A stretch of 64,000 nucleotides of DNA from Citrobacter farmeri (GTDB lineage Bacteria > Pseudomonadota > Gammaproteobacteria > Enterobacterales > Enterobacteriaceae). A model generated the notes under the pieces. That model worked only from the letters and a program-made list of their open reading frames with translations, searched no databases and was not told the DNA's origin. The stretch spans positions 1,922,001-1,986,000 of the forward strand of contig NZ_CP077291.1 in the NCBI RefSeq assembly GCF_019048065.1, in the 5' to 3' direction. Position 1 is the stretch's first letter. Each line of letters begins with the position of its first letter. A program made the position numbers and the translations under genes. Below, piece by piece: positions 9,902 through 18,613 of this stretch.

Positions 9902-11962
9902 ATGCTGCCGAAAGCCAATCGCAATCCCCACGCCATGACGCTCCATGGCGACACACGCATTGATAATTATTACTGGCTGCGGGACGACACCCGTTCGCAG
10001 CCGGATGTGCTGGATTACCTGAAACAGGAAAACCGCTACGGGCATCAGGTTATGTCTACGCAGCAGGCGTTGCAGGAGCGTGTGCTGAAAGAAATTATCG
10101 ATCGCATTCCTCCCCGTGATACTTCTGCACCGTATGTGAAGAACGGTTATCGCTATCGCCATCTCTATGAACCTGGATGCGAATACGCTATTTATCAACG
10201 CCAGTCGGCGTTGAGCGAAGAGTGGGATGACTGGGAAACGCTGCTTGATGGTAACAAGCGGGCGGCACACAGCGAGTTTTATACTCTGGGGGGACTGGCG
10301 ATAACGCCGGATAACACCATCATGGCGCTGGCGGAAGATTACCTTTCGCGCCGTCAGTACGGGATCCGTTTCCGTAATCTGGAAAATGGTAACTGGTATC
10401 CGGAGATGCTGGATAACGTCGAACCTGAGCTTGTCTGGGCGAATGACTCGCTGACCTTTTACTATGTGCGTAAGCATGCGACGACGCTGCTGCCCTGGCA
10501 GGTCTGGCGTCACACTGTCGGCACATCGTCGACGCAGGACGAACTGATTTACGAAGAAAAAGACGACACCTTCTACGTCAGCCTGCACAAAACGACGTCC
10601 CAACATTACATCGTCATTCATCTGGCTAGCGCGACGACCAGCGAGGTTTTACTGCTGGATGCTGAACTGGCCGATGCCGAGCCCTTCATCTTCCTGCCGC
10701 GGCGTAAGGATCACGAATACAGCCTCGATCACTATCAGCATACGTTTTACCTGCGCTCGAATCGCGAGGGTAAAAATTTCGGCCTCTATCGCACCCGTGT
10801 GCGCGATGAGAAACAGTGGGAAACGCTGATCCCGGCACGTGAAGCCATCATGCTGGAAGGCTTTACCCTCTTTACCGACTGGCTGGTGGTGGAAGAGCGC
10901 CAGCGCGGCTTAACCAGCCTGCGGCAGATCAATCGTAAAACCGGCGAGGTCGTGGGGATTGCCTTTGACGATCCGGCTTATGTCACCTGGATTGCTTATA
11001 ACCCGGAACCGGAAACTTCACGCCTGCGCTATGGCTACTCCTCGATGACCACGCCGGATACCCTGTTTGAACTGGATATGGACACCGGCGAACGACGGGT
11101 GATTAAACAGACGGAGGTGTCGGGATTTGACGCCGCGAATTATCGCAGCGAACACCTGTGGATCACCGCGCGTGATGGCGTCGAGGTGCCTGTCTCACTG
11201 GTTTATCATCAAAAGCACTTCCGCAAAGGGCAAAATCCTCTCCTGGTCTACGGCTACGGCTCCTACGGAGCCAGTATGGATGCCGATTTCAGCAGCAGTC
11301 GCTTAAGTTTGCTGGATCGTGGATTCGTTTATGCCATCGTCCACGTGCGGGGTGGTGGCGAACTGGGGCAGCAGTGGTATGAAGACGGTAAATTCCTGAA
11401 AAAGCGCAATACCTTTAACGACTATCTCGATGCCTGCGATGCGCTGATCGCCCAGGGCTACGGCTCTCCCTCCCTGTGCTATGGCATGGGCGGTAGCGCA
11501 GGAGGAATGCTTATGGGCGTGGCAATCAATGAACGTCCTGAACGTTTCCATGGCGTGGTTGCCCAGGTACCGTTTGTGGATGTGGTGACGACGATGCTTG
11601 ATGAATCGATCCCCCTGACAACCGGCGAGTTTGAAGAGTGGGGGAATCCGAAAGATCCGCAGTATTACACTTACATGAAAAGCTACAGTCCGTACGATAA
11701 CGTCAGAGCGCAGGCTTATCCGCATCTGTTGGTCACCACCGGACTGCATGACTCGCAGGTCCAGTACTGGGAACCGGCAAAATGGGTGGCGAAACTGCGC
11801 GAGCTGAAAACAGATGACCATCTGCTGCTGCTGTGTACCGACATGGATTCCGGACACGGCGGAAAATCAGGCCGCTTTAAATCCTGGGAGGGGGTTGCAC
11901 TGGAATTTGCTTTCCTGATTAGTCTGGCGCAGGGAACACTGCCCGGCAACGGCGCGGCTTAA
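9902..11962 (+). CDS. ptrB: Oligopeptidase B (protease II)
   Basis: A cytoplasmic serine peptidase of the prolyl oligopeptidase family (S9A) that cuts after Arg or Lys in short peptides. The 686 residues have an N-terminal beta-propeller and a C-terminal alpha/beta-hydrolase. The nucleophile Ser532 lies in GMGGSAGGM, with Asp in [10 protein letters not shown] and His in DSGHGGKSG completing the triad. The length is identical to E. coli PtrB. Its stop overlaps the 3' end of convergent exoX by four bases. Confidence 0.97.
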   Translation: MLPKANRNPHAMTLHGDTRIDNYYWLRDDTRSQPDVLDYLKQENRYGHQVMSTQQALQERVLKEIIDRIPPRDTSAPYVKNGYRYRHLYEPGCEYAIYQRQSALSEEWDDWETLLDGNKRAAHSEFYTLGGLAITPDNTIMALAEDYLSRRQYGIRFRNLENGNWYPEMLDNVEPELVWANDSLTFYYVRKHATTLLPWQVWRHTVGTSSTQDELIYEEKDDTFYVSLHKTTSQHYIVIHLASATTSEVLLLDAELADAEPFIFLPRRKDHEYSLDHYQHTFYLRSNREGKNFGLYRTRVRDEKQWETLIPAREAIMLEGFTLFTDWLVVEERQRGLTSLRQINRKTGEVVGIAFDDPAYVTWIAYNPEPETSRLRYGYSSMTTPDTLFELDMDTGERRVIKQTEVSGFDAANYRSEHLWITARDGVEVPVSLVYHQKHFRKGQNPLLVYGYGSYGASMDADFSSSRLSLLDRGFVYAIVHVRGGGELGQQWYEDGKFLKKRNTFNDYLDACDALIAQGYGSPSLCYGMGGSAGGMLMGVAINERPERFHGVVAQVPFVDVVTTMLDESIPLTTGEFEEWGNPKDPQYYTYMKSYSPYDNVRAQAYPHLLVTTGLHDSQVQYWEPAKWVAKLRELKTDDHLLLLCTDMDSGHGGKSGRFKSWEGVALEFAFLISLAQGTLPGNGAA

Positions 11963-12621
11963 GCGTTATCCAGATAGTGCTTGAGAGTTAAACGCAGTTC
12001 CGGGCTCATGCTGTCAAGGTTGTTAAACAGCCAGCGCAGATAGCCCGGATCGCGTTCAGCGACATCCGAGACGGCTTTGCCGCGATACTTGCCAAAGGTA
12101 AAGGTAGTCAGCAACCCCGGTCGCCCGGTGATGTCAGCCATTTGTTCCGCCGTCCAGCCTGAGGTATTCATAATATCGATTAGCAGCGCGGCGGTGATAT
12201 AGCAGTCATAAAGTGCGCGGTGGTGGTGCAGTCCCACAGGGGTTTGCACGTTCAGTTTACGAGATTTGTAGAGCGCCATATTGCTGTACTTAATACCCGG
12301 CCAGAGGCGGCGGGAAAGCTTCATGGTGCAAATCCATTCTCCCGGCATGTCTGGCAGCACGCGACGGTCAAAGCTGGCGTTATGCGCCACATACCATTCA
12401 CTACCGTAATAGTGGGGGATGACGTCTTCAATCCAGGGCTTATCCGCCACCATTGCTTCAGTAATGCGATGAATCGCCATGGCCTGGGGCGAGATCGGTC
12501 GGTCGGGGCGCACCAGGTGGCTCATAGGGTTCACAATCTTACCGTCAACCACGTCGACAGAGGCGATTTCTACAATCCCGCCCTGCAGGCCGCAGGTTTC
12601 AGTATCGATGATGCGCAGCAT
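11959..12621 (-). CDS. exoX: Exodeoxyribonuclease X
   Basis: A 3'-5' DNA exonuclease of the DnaQ (DEDDh) superfamily that acts in mismatch repair and UV tolerance. The 220 residues include Exo I IIDTETCG (Asp6, Glu8), Exo [13 protein letters not shown] and Exo [12 protein letters not shown]. The C-terminal [23 protein letters not shown] segment is shared with other DEDD exonucleases. It overlaps ptrB tail to tail. The downstream neighbours yobB and holE keep the E. coli order. Confidence 0.97.
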   Translation of the reverse strand: MLRIIDTETCGLQGGIVEIASVDVVDGKIVNPMSHLVRPDRPISPQAMAIHRITEAMVADKPWIEDVIPHYYGSEWYVAHNASFDRRVLPDMPGEWICTMKLSRRLWPGIKYSNMALYKSRKLNVQTPVGLHHHRALYDCYITAALLIDIMNTSGWTAEQMADITGRPGLLTTFTFGKYRGKAVSDVAERDPGYLRWLFNNLDSMSPELRLTLKHYLDNA

Positions 12622-12644
12622 GTAAAACTCCTGACCGAAAACGA

Positions 12645-13301
12645 TTAGCGTAATGGAATGATATCACCTTGCCAACCCTGCGCGGTACGCTGCCCCGTTA
12701 ATAACAGCGAACCGCGGTCGGCGCGGACAATTAATTGCCCGTTTTCATCCCATAATGCGCTGCTTCCCCGCGCATTGGCCATCAGTACGGCAATTGAGAA
12801 TTTATGCGAGAAATATTGTAATCGCGACGTTGAGGTCAATAATTCGGATTCGCTGACGCTTTGACTGGTGGTGAACAGAGAACACGCCGGATCCATATCG
12901 ACCCCCTCTGGTTGTTCATCCACCACGCTGATCGTTTTCAGGTCTTCACACAGACACGCGCCGTGGCTTTGATGAAACATGCGCGGTGAGGTCATCCACG
13001 GGGCGAAGACGGCAATCCCTTTGACAAAACGGTTGTTATGTTTGACCGGAAGACCGGCAATGATCGTCATACGGTGCGCGTGGGCGGCCTGTGAGAGTGG
13101 CTGTAGCAGACTGATATCCGGCGGCGCAGGCAGCGACTGCGATCCGTCCACACAGCCGAGTAATGAAAGAGAGGGAAAAACCAACAGCTCGCACTGTTGT
13201 CGGGCTGCTGCGTCGATGAATTTCAGATGATGAATGATATGTTCGCGAACAGAGGTTTTTAGCGGTTCATACTGTGCAGCAGCTATTTTCCAGCGTGACA
13301 T
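12645..13301 (-). CDS. yobB: YobB, nitrilase-fold protein of unknown function
   Basis: 218 residues with the N-terminal shape of the carbon-nitrogen hydrolase superfamily (KIAAAQYEPLKTS, CELLVFPSLSLLGC). The catalytic Glu normally seen as FPE is Ser here (FPSL), and I see no convincing catalytic Lys or Cys motif. The protein is therefore probably a catalytically inactive relative, as in E. coli YobB as far as I recall. It is just upstream of exoX, 23 bases apart, and likely cotranscribed with it. Confidence 0.9.
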   Translation of the reverse strand: MSRWKIAAAQYEPLKTSVREHIIHHLKFIDAAARQQCELLVFPSLSLLGCVDGSQSLPAPPDISLLQPLSQAAHAHRMTIIAGLPVKHNNRFVKGIAVFAPWMTSPRMFHQSHGACLCEDLKTISVVDEQPEGVDMDPACSLFTTSQSVSESELLTSTSRLQYFSHKFSIAVLMANARGSSALWDENGQLIVRADRGSLLLTGQRTAQGWQGDIIPLR

Positions 13302-13408
13302 AATGACTTCCTTTTCATAGTGTCTACAATCATCCTTAAATCATAGAATAAGAATGTACTTATACTGTAGCAGGCAATATGTAAGGATATGTAACTTCGA
13401 AACGAAAA

Positions 13409-13639
13409 TTATTTAGGCTTGGGCTCGTAGGGCAATCGGGACAACGAAACGGACGCCAGACGATGGGCGATCAGGCGCTCGCGAAACCAGTCACGCAGAT
13501 GCGCAGGCTGCTCACGTTCGACCACTTCGGCGACGACGGGCATATTGTAACGCTCTTTAAACGCGACGCCGGCAGCGGCCAGATCGACGTTTACCTTGTC
13601 CATTTCTGCCTGTTCAAGCTGAGCCAGATTTTTGTGCAT
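13409..13639 (-). CDS. holE: DNA polymerase III theta subunit
   Basis: A 76-residue accessory subunit that binds and stabilises the epsilon proofreading subunit in the Pol III core. The sequence ([49 protein letters not shown]) is near-identical to E. coli HolE. The ATG at 13639 follows AAGGAG with good spacing and gives the family length. The upstream in-frame start at 13666 would add nine residues not found in HolE. Confidence 0.97.
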   Translation of the reverse strand: MHKNLAQLEQAEMDKVNVDLAAAGVAFKERYNMPVVAEVVEREQPAHLRDWFRERLIAHRLASVSLSRLPYEPKPK

Positions 13640-13776
13640 GGGCTTCTCCTTCGGTGTTGCGCGCAAAAGTTACTAAGAGTCTGCCTGAATGGCAAGCCGC
13701 AATTGAAGATTGTCGACGCGAACATTATTGAAGGTTATCCTCTCAGGATAAGGTATTACAAAAGGGAATAGTTGAT

Positions 13777-14151
13777 ATGGTCTCTCCTGCACGTACTTTC
13801 CGCTATACGCTCCTTGTTCTGGCTTCTGCCCTGACAGCCCCGACCGTATGGGCCCATGCGCATCTGACCCACCAGTATCCGGCTGCGGATGCCGAGGTTG
13901 TTGCCGCGCCGCAGGCGCTGACCCTCAATTTTTCCGAAGGTATCGAGCCCGGATTCAGCGGGGCGACGATTACCGGTCCAAAGCATGAGGGAATCAAAAC
14001 CCGTCCGGCAAAGCGTAATGAACAGGATAAGAAACAGCTGATCGTCCCTCTCGATGAAACGCTTAAGCCTGGTCAATACACGGTGAACTGGCACGTCGTG
14101 TCCGTCGATGGACATAAAACCAAAGGACAGTACACTTTTCGCGTGAAATAA
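13777..14151 (+). CDS. yobA: YobA, CopC-domain periplasmic copper protein
   Basis: 124 residues with a signal peptide ending in VWA, then mature HAHLTHQYPAAD. The first His is the CopC copper(II)-brace ligand and another conserved His lies in VDGHKTKG. It belongs to the CopC family and is the first gene of the yobA-yebZ-yebY operon, with the next gene starting two bases after its stop. It likely delivers or stores periplasmic copper together with the CopD-like YebZ. Direct copper function is inferred from the family. Confidence 0.94.
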   Translation: MVSPARTFRYTLLVLASALTAPTVWAHAHLTHQYPAADAEVVAAPQALTLNFSEGIEPGFSGATITGPKHEGIKTRPAKRNEQDKKQLIVPLDETLKPGQYTVNWHVVSVDGHKTKGQYTFRVK

Positions 14152-14153
14152 AC

Positions 14154-15026
14154 ATGCTGACGCTGACCTGGGTTGCACTCCGCTTTATCCATTTTACCGC
14201 CCTGATGCTGGTGTTTGGCTCTGCGCTCTACGGCGCGTGGCTGGCACCGCTTTCTATCCGCCGTCTGATGAGCCGACGCTTCTTACGTCTGCAACAGCAC
14301 GCTGCGTTGTGGTGTTTTCTGAGCGCGTTATTGATGCTGGCGATCCAGGGGGGATTAATGGGCTCCGGCTGGCAGGATGTTATCTCCGTTTCGATCTGGG
14401 TTGCCGTATTGCACACTCAGTTTGGCGGGGTGTGGCTCTGGCAGATCGTTCTGGCGCTGGTCACGCTGGTTGCCTCGCTGATCGTGCCGCGTAATTTACC
14501 GCGACTATTACTGCTCTTAACCCTCGCGCAGTTTGCACTGCTGACAGGAGTGGGGCACGCCACACTGCACGCGGGGGTCGTTGGCGCGCTCCAGCAGACA
14601 AACCATGCTCTGCATCTGATTTGCGCCGCGGCCTGGTTTGGCGGCCTGTTGCCGGTGATCTACTGTATGCACATGGCAAGAGGACGCTGGCAGCAGCAGG
14701 CGGTTTACACCATGATGCGTTTTTCCCGCTATGGGCATCTTGCCGTGGCAGGCGTGTTACTCACCGGCATCGCCAATGTGCTGTTTATTCAGGGCTTTTC
14801 ACTCCCATGGCGGACAGCGTGGGGGCAACTGCTTTTGCTAAAATGTGCACTTGTCCTGCTAATGGTGGCAATCGCACTGGCGAATCGGTATCTTCTCGTA
14901 CCACGAATGCGCCAGGATAATCGACGCATCAATCTGTACTTTATTTGGATGACGAAGATCGAATGGGGAATCGGCGCTGTAGTGCTGGCAATCGTCAGTT
15001 TCTTTGCGACGCTGGAACCGTTCTGA
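14154..15026 (+). CDS. yebZ: YebZ, CopD-family inner-membrane copper protein
   Basis: A 290-residue polytopic membrane protein with about eight hydrophobic segments (for example [17 protein letters not shown] and [14 protein letters not shown]). It carries the membrane His residues typical of CopD ([30 protein letters not shown]). It starts two bases after yobA. The CopC/CopD pair suggests copper uptake across the inner membrane. The family assignment is strong; the transport direction is inferred. Confidence 0.94.
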   Translation: MLTLTWVALRFIHFTALMLVFGSALYGAWLAPLSIRRLMSRRFLRLQQHAALWCFLSALLMLAIQGGLMGSGWQDVISVSIWVAVLHTQFGGVWLWQIVLALVTLVASLIVPRNLPRLLLLLTLAQFALLTGVGHATLHAGVVGALQQTNHALHLICAAAWFGGLLPVIYCMHMARGRWQQQAVYTMMRFSRYGHLAVAGVLLTGIANVLFIQGFSLPWRTAWGQLLLLKCALVLLMVAIALANRYLLVPRMRQDNRRINLYFIWMTKIEWGIGAVVLAIVSFFATLEPF

Positions 15027-15042
15027 GGGACAGGCAATATTC

Positions 15043-15381
15043 ATGAAAAAAGTGATTCTCTCTTTGCTGCTTCTGACCAGTTCAGGGGTTGCGCTGGCGG
15101 CACCGCAGGTCATTACCGTGAGCCGCTTTGAAATTGGTAAAGATAAGTGGGCGTTCGACCGCGAAGAGGTAATGCTGACCTGCCGGCCTGGAAACGCATT
15201 GTATGTGATTAACCCCAGCACGCTCGTGCAGTATCCGCTGAACAATATCGCGCAAGAGCAGGTGGCAAGCGGCAAAACGAATGCGCAACCTCTGTCGGTG
15301 ATTCAGATAGACGATCCGGCGAAACCGGGTGAAAAAATGAGCCTGGCACCGTTTATCGAACGAGCGGAAAAGCTCTGTTAG
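15043..15381 (+). CDS. yebY: YebY, DUF2511 periplasmic protein
   Basis: 112 residues from the ATG at 15043 ([21 protein letters not shown]), which encodes a signal peptide cut after ALA. The mature domain holds two Cys (MLTCRPG and EKLC) that could form a disulphide. It is the third gene of the yobA-yebZ operon, so a link to copper handling is likely from context; its biochemical role is unknown. A start at 15004 would lie inside yebZ and disrupt the signal sequence. Confidence 0.94.
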   Translation: MKKVILSLLLLTSSGVALAAPQVITVSRFEIGKDKWAFDREEVMLTCRPGNALYVINPSTLVQYPLNNIAQEQVASGKTNAQPLSVIQIDDPAKPGEKMSLAPFIERAEKLC

Positions 15382-15410
15382 TTACCAAAAGCATCTTTCT
15401 GATTTCCAAT

Positions 15411-15450
15411 AAAAAACCGCAAGCCTTCTTAAGAGAAGCTTGCGGTTTTT
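15411..15450. terminator. Bidirectional terminator between yebY and the SdsR locus
   Basis: A long stem AAACCGCAAGC...GCTTGCGGTTT has a run of A on its left and a run of T on its right. It can end yebY on the plus strand and RyeA on the minus strand. Confidence 0.92.
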
Positions 15451-15524
15451 ACATTTCAGGCAGTGACCATCACCGTTTTTTTCAGGCCGCGTAAGCCGCG
15501 GACTGGAAAACCTGGCGTCGTCAT

Positions 15525-15531
15525 CTATTCT
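15525..15531 (+). promoter_or_regulatory. Sigma-S type -10 element of sdsR
   Basis: CTATTCT ends six bases before the RNA start and is close to the sigma-S -10 consensus CTATACT. SdsR is one of the most strictly RpoS-dependent small RNAs in enterobacteria. Confidence 0.7.
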
Positions 15532-15537
15532 TAAAGG

Positions 15538-15640
15538 GCAAGGCGACTTAGCCTGCATTAATGCCAACTTTTAGCGCACGGCTCTCTCCCAAGAGCCATT
15601 TCCCTGGACCGAATACAGGAATCGTATTCGGTCTCTTTTT
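15538..15640 (+). ncRNA. sdsR: SdsR (RyeB) small regulatory RNA
   Basis: A RpoS-dependent, Hfq-binding small RNA of about 103 nt that represses mutS, ompD and other mRNAs by base pairing. The sequence begins GCAAGGCGACTTAGCC, contains the hairpin GGCTCTCTCCCAAGAGCC and ends with the terminator GACCGAATAC...GTATTCGGTC plus a T run. It lies between yebY and pphA as in E. coli and Salmonella and is nearly identical to the E. coli RNA. Confidence 0.93.
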
Positions 15641-15789
15641 ATCTGTAGAACGAGTGCTTTCCTGAACCAAACGGCATTTCGCACTTATCATTCTGAGTAA
15701 ACCATACCTACACCCAGGCATAAACGTCCAGCGTTTTTTGCTGCTATTGTTAAATTTGTGTTAGGGCGCGACTGAGGACAAAAACGCTC

Positions 15790-16452
15790 ATGAAACAGCC
15801 TGAAAATAGTTACCAAATGATCGAAGGGACACATTGGCGGCACATCTGGGTGGTCGGGGATCTCCATGGCTGTTTTGCGTTATTGATGGCGAAATTGCGA
15901 GCCTGTCACTTTGATCCCTGGCAGGATTTGTTGGTCTCGGTAGGCGACCTCATCGATCGCGGCCCTGACAGTCTACGCTGCCTGCAACTGCTGCATAAGC
16001 GCTGGATGGTGGCGGTCAGAGGGAATCATGAGCAGATGGCGATTGATGCCATGCGCACGTCTCAGTGGTCGTTGTGGACAATGAATGGCGGTGGCTGGTT
16101 TACGATGTTGCCTGCGCAGAAGCGTCATCAGGCCACGCTGGCGCTGGCGTATTGTCAGCAATTGCCGTGGATCCTGGAGCTGCATTGCCGCGAAGGGAAG
16201 CATGTGATTGCCCACGCCGATTACCCGGGCGAGATTTATCAGTGGCAAAAGCCGGTTAACCTCGAAGAAGTGCTGTGGCGACGTGCACGACTGAGTGCGC
16301 ATCTTGCGGGAGAAGGCGCTGCTATCGCCGGTGCCGACAATTTCTGGTTTGGTCATACCCCGCTGCGTCAACGTTTTGATAGCTACAATCTGCACTACAT
16401 TGATACGGGGGCGGTATTCGGCGGGGAGTTAACGCTGGTACAGCTACAGTGA
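15790..16452 (+). CDS. pphA: Serine/threonine protein phosphatase 1
   Basis: A 220-residue PPP-family metallophosphatase. The signature motifs are GDLHGC, GDLIDRGPDSLRC, RGNHEQM and IAHADYP, supplying the metal-binding Asp, His and Asn residues and catalytic His. E. coli PphA responds to protein misfolding. It is more divergent from E. coli than its neighbours but keeps the length and position. It is convergent with yebW, with one base between the stop codons. Confidence 0.94.
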   Translation: MKQPENSYQMIEGTHWRHIWVVGDLHGCFALLMAKLRACHFDPWQDLLVSVGDLIDRGPDSLRCLQLLHKRWMVAVRGNHEQMAIDAMRTSQWSLWTMNGGGWFTMLPAQKRHQATLALAYCQQLPWILELHCREGKHVIAHADYPGEIYQWQKPVNLEEVLWRRARLSAHLAGEGAAIAGADNFWFGHTPLRQRFDSYNLHYIDTGAVFGGELTLVQLQ

Positions 16453-16644
16453 TTAAAAGTCACTGTATTGCTGCGCGGGCGCCCAAAAGCCATCGATAAA
16501 ATCCTCTACCGGGAAGCAACCACCCTGGCGAATTCGTTGATCGTCCATATAATACAGGCACTGCTGCTCTGTATCGTAAACATCCACTACGATATCTTCG
16601 CAACCGCCATCCAGATAACAGACAAACAGAACCAGTGCGAACAT
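16453..16644 (-). CDS. yebW: YebW, small DUF1482 protein
   Basis: A 63-residue protein (MFALVLFVCYLDGGCEDIVVD) nearly identical to E. coli YebW. It has a short hydrophobic N-terminus and four Cys. Its function is unknown. It is convergent with pphA and downstream of yebV on the same strand. Confidence 0.92.
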   Translation of the reverse strand: MFALVLFVCYLDGGCEDIVVDVYDTEQQCLYYMDDQRIRQGGCFPVEDFIDGFWAPAQQYSDF

Positions 16645-16718
16645 CCTATCCTCATTTTGTACAACCCTAACAAAAGTGTAGGAGGAATTAACGCAAGCGG
16701 GAAGGGGGGAAATAAATA

Positions 16719-16742
16719 ACCCGCCGGCAGACGGGTTCTTTT
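16719..16742. terminator. Hairpin terminator downstream of yebV
   Basis: The stem AACCCG...CGGGTT is followed on the minus strand by a T/A-rich tract (TTATTTATTT). It sits directly after the yebV stop codon. Confidence 0.65.
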
Positions 16743-16745
16743 GAA

Positions 16746-16985
16746 TCAGGCAAGACGCATGATCCAGGCATCAGACTTACGATCGTAATGGTTGCGGAAG
16801 AGGACCGAATGTTCTCCGTTAAGAAGGGCAGGAATGCTGGTTTCATCGTCCCAGGCATCCAACTGCATGCATAAATCCGGATCGGATTTACACGGAATGG
16901 TTAACGTTCGGTCTCCCGGCGATTCGCCGTGTAACTCGGCATCGTCAATTTCAAAGGCGCCAATGCGCACACTGGTTTTCATCAT
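16746..16985 (-). CDS. yebV: YebV, small DUF1480 protein
   Basis: A 78- to 79-residue protein beginning M(M)KTSVRIGAFEIDDAELHG. Two adjacent ATG codons (16985 and 16982) are possible starts. The GGAG site is 6 bases from the first and 9 from the second; E. coli annotation uses the second. Its function is unknown. It lies between yebW and rsmF as in E. coli. Confidence 0.93.
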   Translation of the reverse strand: MMKTSVRIGAFEIDDAELHGESPGDRTLTIPCKSDPDLCMQLDAWDDETSIPALLNGEHSVLFRNHYDRKSDAWIMRLA

Positions 16986-17096
16986 CGTGCTCTCCGTTGA
17001 TTCGCTGATTGTGGTACGACCAGTTAGGCCGTCCAGTTTTCAGCGTAGTCAACGCAGGAAAAAGCGCCAGTCAAAAAATGCGCAAATTTTCCGATT

Positions 17097-18536
17097 TCAG
17101 ACGTTACCGGTAAACAATTTGCCATCGCGAACGAGTTCGCGCGGGTAGCTGTTTTTCAGTCGCGAACCGATTCGTTTAGCAAGCCCGATCGGTTGATGCT
17201 GGAAGGTTACCAGCGCTTCGTCAGTGGTGGGGGTGGTCTGCGGATAGACATCGCGACCTCGATACCACTCTTCCGCTTCCTGGCGAGACAGCTCAAACGC
17301 GCAACGGTGATGCACATCAGCGAGCGCGATGACCGCTTCATGCTGCCAGCGATAACCTTTATTATGAATTTCTGCCAGCTTAATGCCGAGGCGGGAGAAG
17401 CGGACTTTACCGATCAGCGGTTCAATCTCCGCCGGGAAAAGCCAGACTTCTTTATCACGCTGCCAGAGGTGCAGGTTTTCATTCCATTGCAGACCCAGGG
17501 CGTTAGCCGCCTGGACTATGCTTGTGGCGTCGCGACCTTTGACGGGGCTAAAAGGGAAATTCCCCACTTTGTATTTCGGCGCAGGCAGCGCGGGAATGGA
17601 TGCCGTTTTACGCAGACGGGCGACGAAGAATCCTTCGCAGTCATAAATCTGGGGGAAAACATGCAGGAAACCTTCTGCTGTCAGCGCCTGAGTCGCCTCA
17701 GGGAAAAGATCGTTTAACGGTAAAAATTCCACAGCCTCAGGCCAGGTCTCCTTCAGCCAGGCAACCACCGATTCGTTTTCTTCACGGTTCAACGTACAGG
17801 TTGAATAGACCAGCGTACCCCCAGGGCGCAGGGCGTGAAACGCGCTTTCGATCAGTTCGCGTTGGGTCGCGGCAATCTCAAGATTGCTCTCAATGGACCA
17901 GTTTTTCAGCGCATCCGGATCTTTTCGTACGACCCCTTCACCTGAGCAGGGAGCATCAAGCAAAATCGCGTCGAACGTTTCCGGCAGTGCCGCTCCGAAT
18001 ACGCGACCGTCAAAATGGGTGAGCGCCACGTTACTGATCCCACAGCGACTGATATTGGCGTGCAGCACTTTCACCCGACTGGCGGAGTACTCATTGGCGA
18101 GAATTGCCCCGCGGTTGCCCATGCGCGCTGCGATTTGTGTGGTTTTTGAACCCGGTGCCGCGGCGACGTCCATTACGCAGCTCGGTAAATTATCGTCGGC
18201 AAACAGCGCGGCAACCGGCAGCATGGAACTGGCTTCCTGAATATAAAACAGACCGCTCAGATGTTCGGCGGTACTGCCGAGCGGCAGGGCTTCTTCATCG
18301 TCACGCTCAATCCAGAAACCTTCTTCACACCAGGGAACCGGCGTCAGCGACCAGCCATACGGGGCGGTTAAGGAGAGAAAATCGGCAACCGAAATCTTAA
18401 GCGTATTAACGCGGATGCTGCGGCGTAACGGGCGCTGGCAGGCGGCGAGAAAATCATCAAAAGAGAGGTGCGCAGGCATTGCCTCGCGCATTTGCGTCAA
18501 AAAGGCGTCAGGGAAATAAACAGCGTGTTGAGTCAC
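17097..18536 (-). CDS. rsmF: 16S rRNA m5C1407 methyltransferase
   Basis: Methylates C1407 of 16S rRNA using S-adenosylmethionine. It has 479 residues when read from the GTG at 18536 ([20 protein letters not shown]), matching E. coli RsmF. Longer in-frame starts would add about 34 residues with no family counterpart. It shows the RsmB/RsmF core: SAM site [32 protein letters not shown] and the catalytic Cys in [13 protein letters not shown], then a C-terminal PUA-like domain. The start lacks a strong ribosome-binding site. Former name YebU. Confidence 0.95.
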   Translation of the reverse strand: MTQHAVYFPDAFLTQMREAMPAHLSFDDFLAACQRPLRRSIRVNTLKISVADFLSLTAPYGWSLTPVPWCEEGFWIERDDEEALPLGSTAEHLSGLFYIQEASSMLPVAALFADDNLPSCVMDVAAAPGSKTTQIAARMGNRGAILANEYSASRVKVLHANISRCGISNVALTHFDGRVFGAALPETFDAILLDAPCSGEGVVRKDPDALKNWSIESNLEIAATQRELIESAFHALRPGGTLVYSTCTLNREENESVVAWLKETWPEAVEFLPLNDLFPEATQALTAEGFLHVFPQIYDCEGFFVARLRKTASIPALPAPKYKVGNFPFSPVKGRDATSIVQAANALGLQWNENLHLWQRDKEVWLFPAEIEPLIGKVRFSRLGIKLAEIHNKGYRWQHEAVIALADVHHRCAFELSRQEAEEWYRGRDVYPQTTPTTDEALVTFQHQPIGLAKRIGSRLKNSYPRELVRDGKLFTGNV

Positions 18537-18613
18537 GGGGGAGCACCACCGGCAGTAAAACAAGCGCGCAGTGTAGCATAAAGGCTCCGGCGCGAGCACG
18601 CCGGAGCCTGATA

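Larger units (their letters stand above)
15405..15690 (-). ncRNA. ryeA: RyeA (SraC), antisense RNA opposite SdsR
   Basis: In E. coli a roughly 250-275 nt RNA is made from the strand opposite SdsR and covers it completely. The same layout is possible here. The bidirectional hairpin at 15411-15450 supplies a minus-strand terminator, and the yebY-pphA gap leaves room for a promoter near 15,680-15,720. The 5' end is not resolved, so the right boundary is approximate. Confidence 0.55.

Noticed and set aside
9869..10621. Minus-strand frame of 250 codons opposite the start of ptrB
   Set aside because: It is antisense to the conserved ptrB and has no recognisable domain.
15382..15567. Minus-strand frame of 61 codons in the SdsR locus
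   Set aside because: The region is explained by the SdsR/RyeA RNAs and a terminator.
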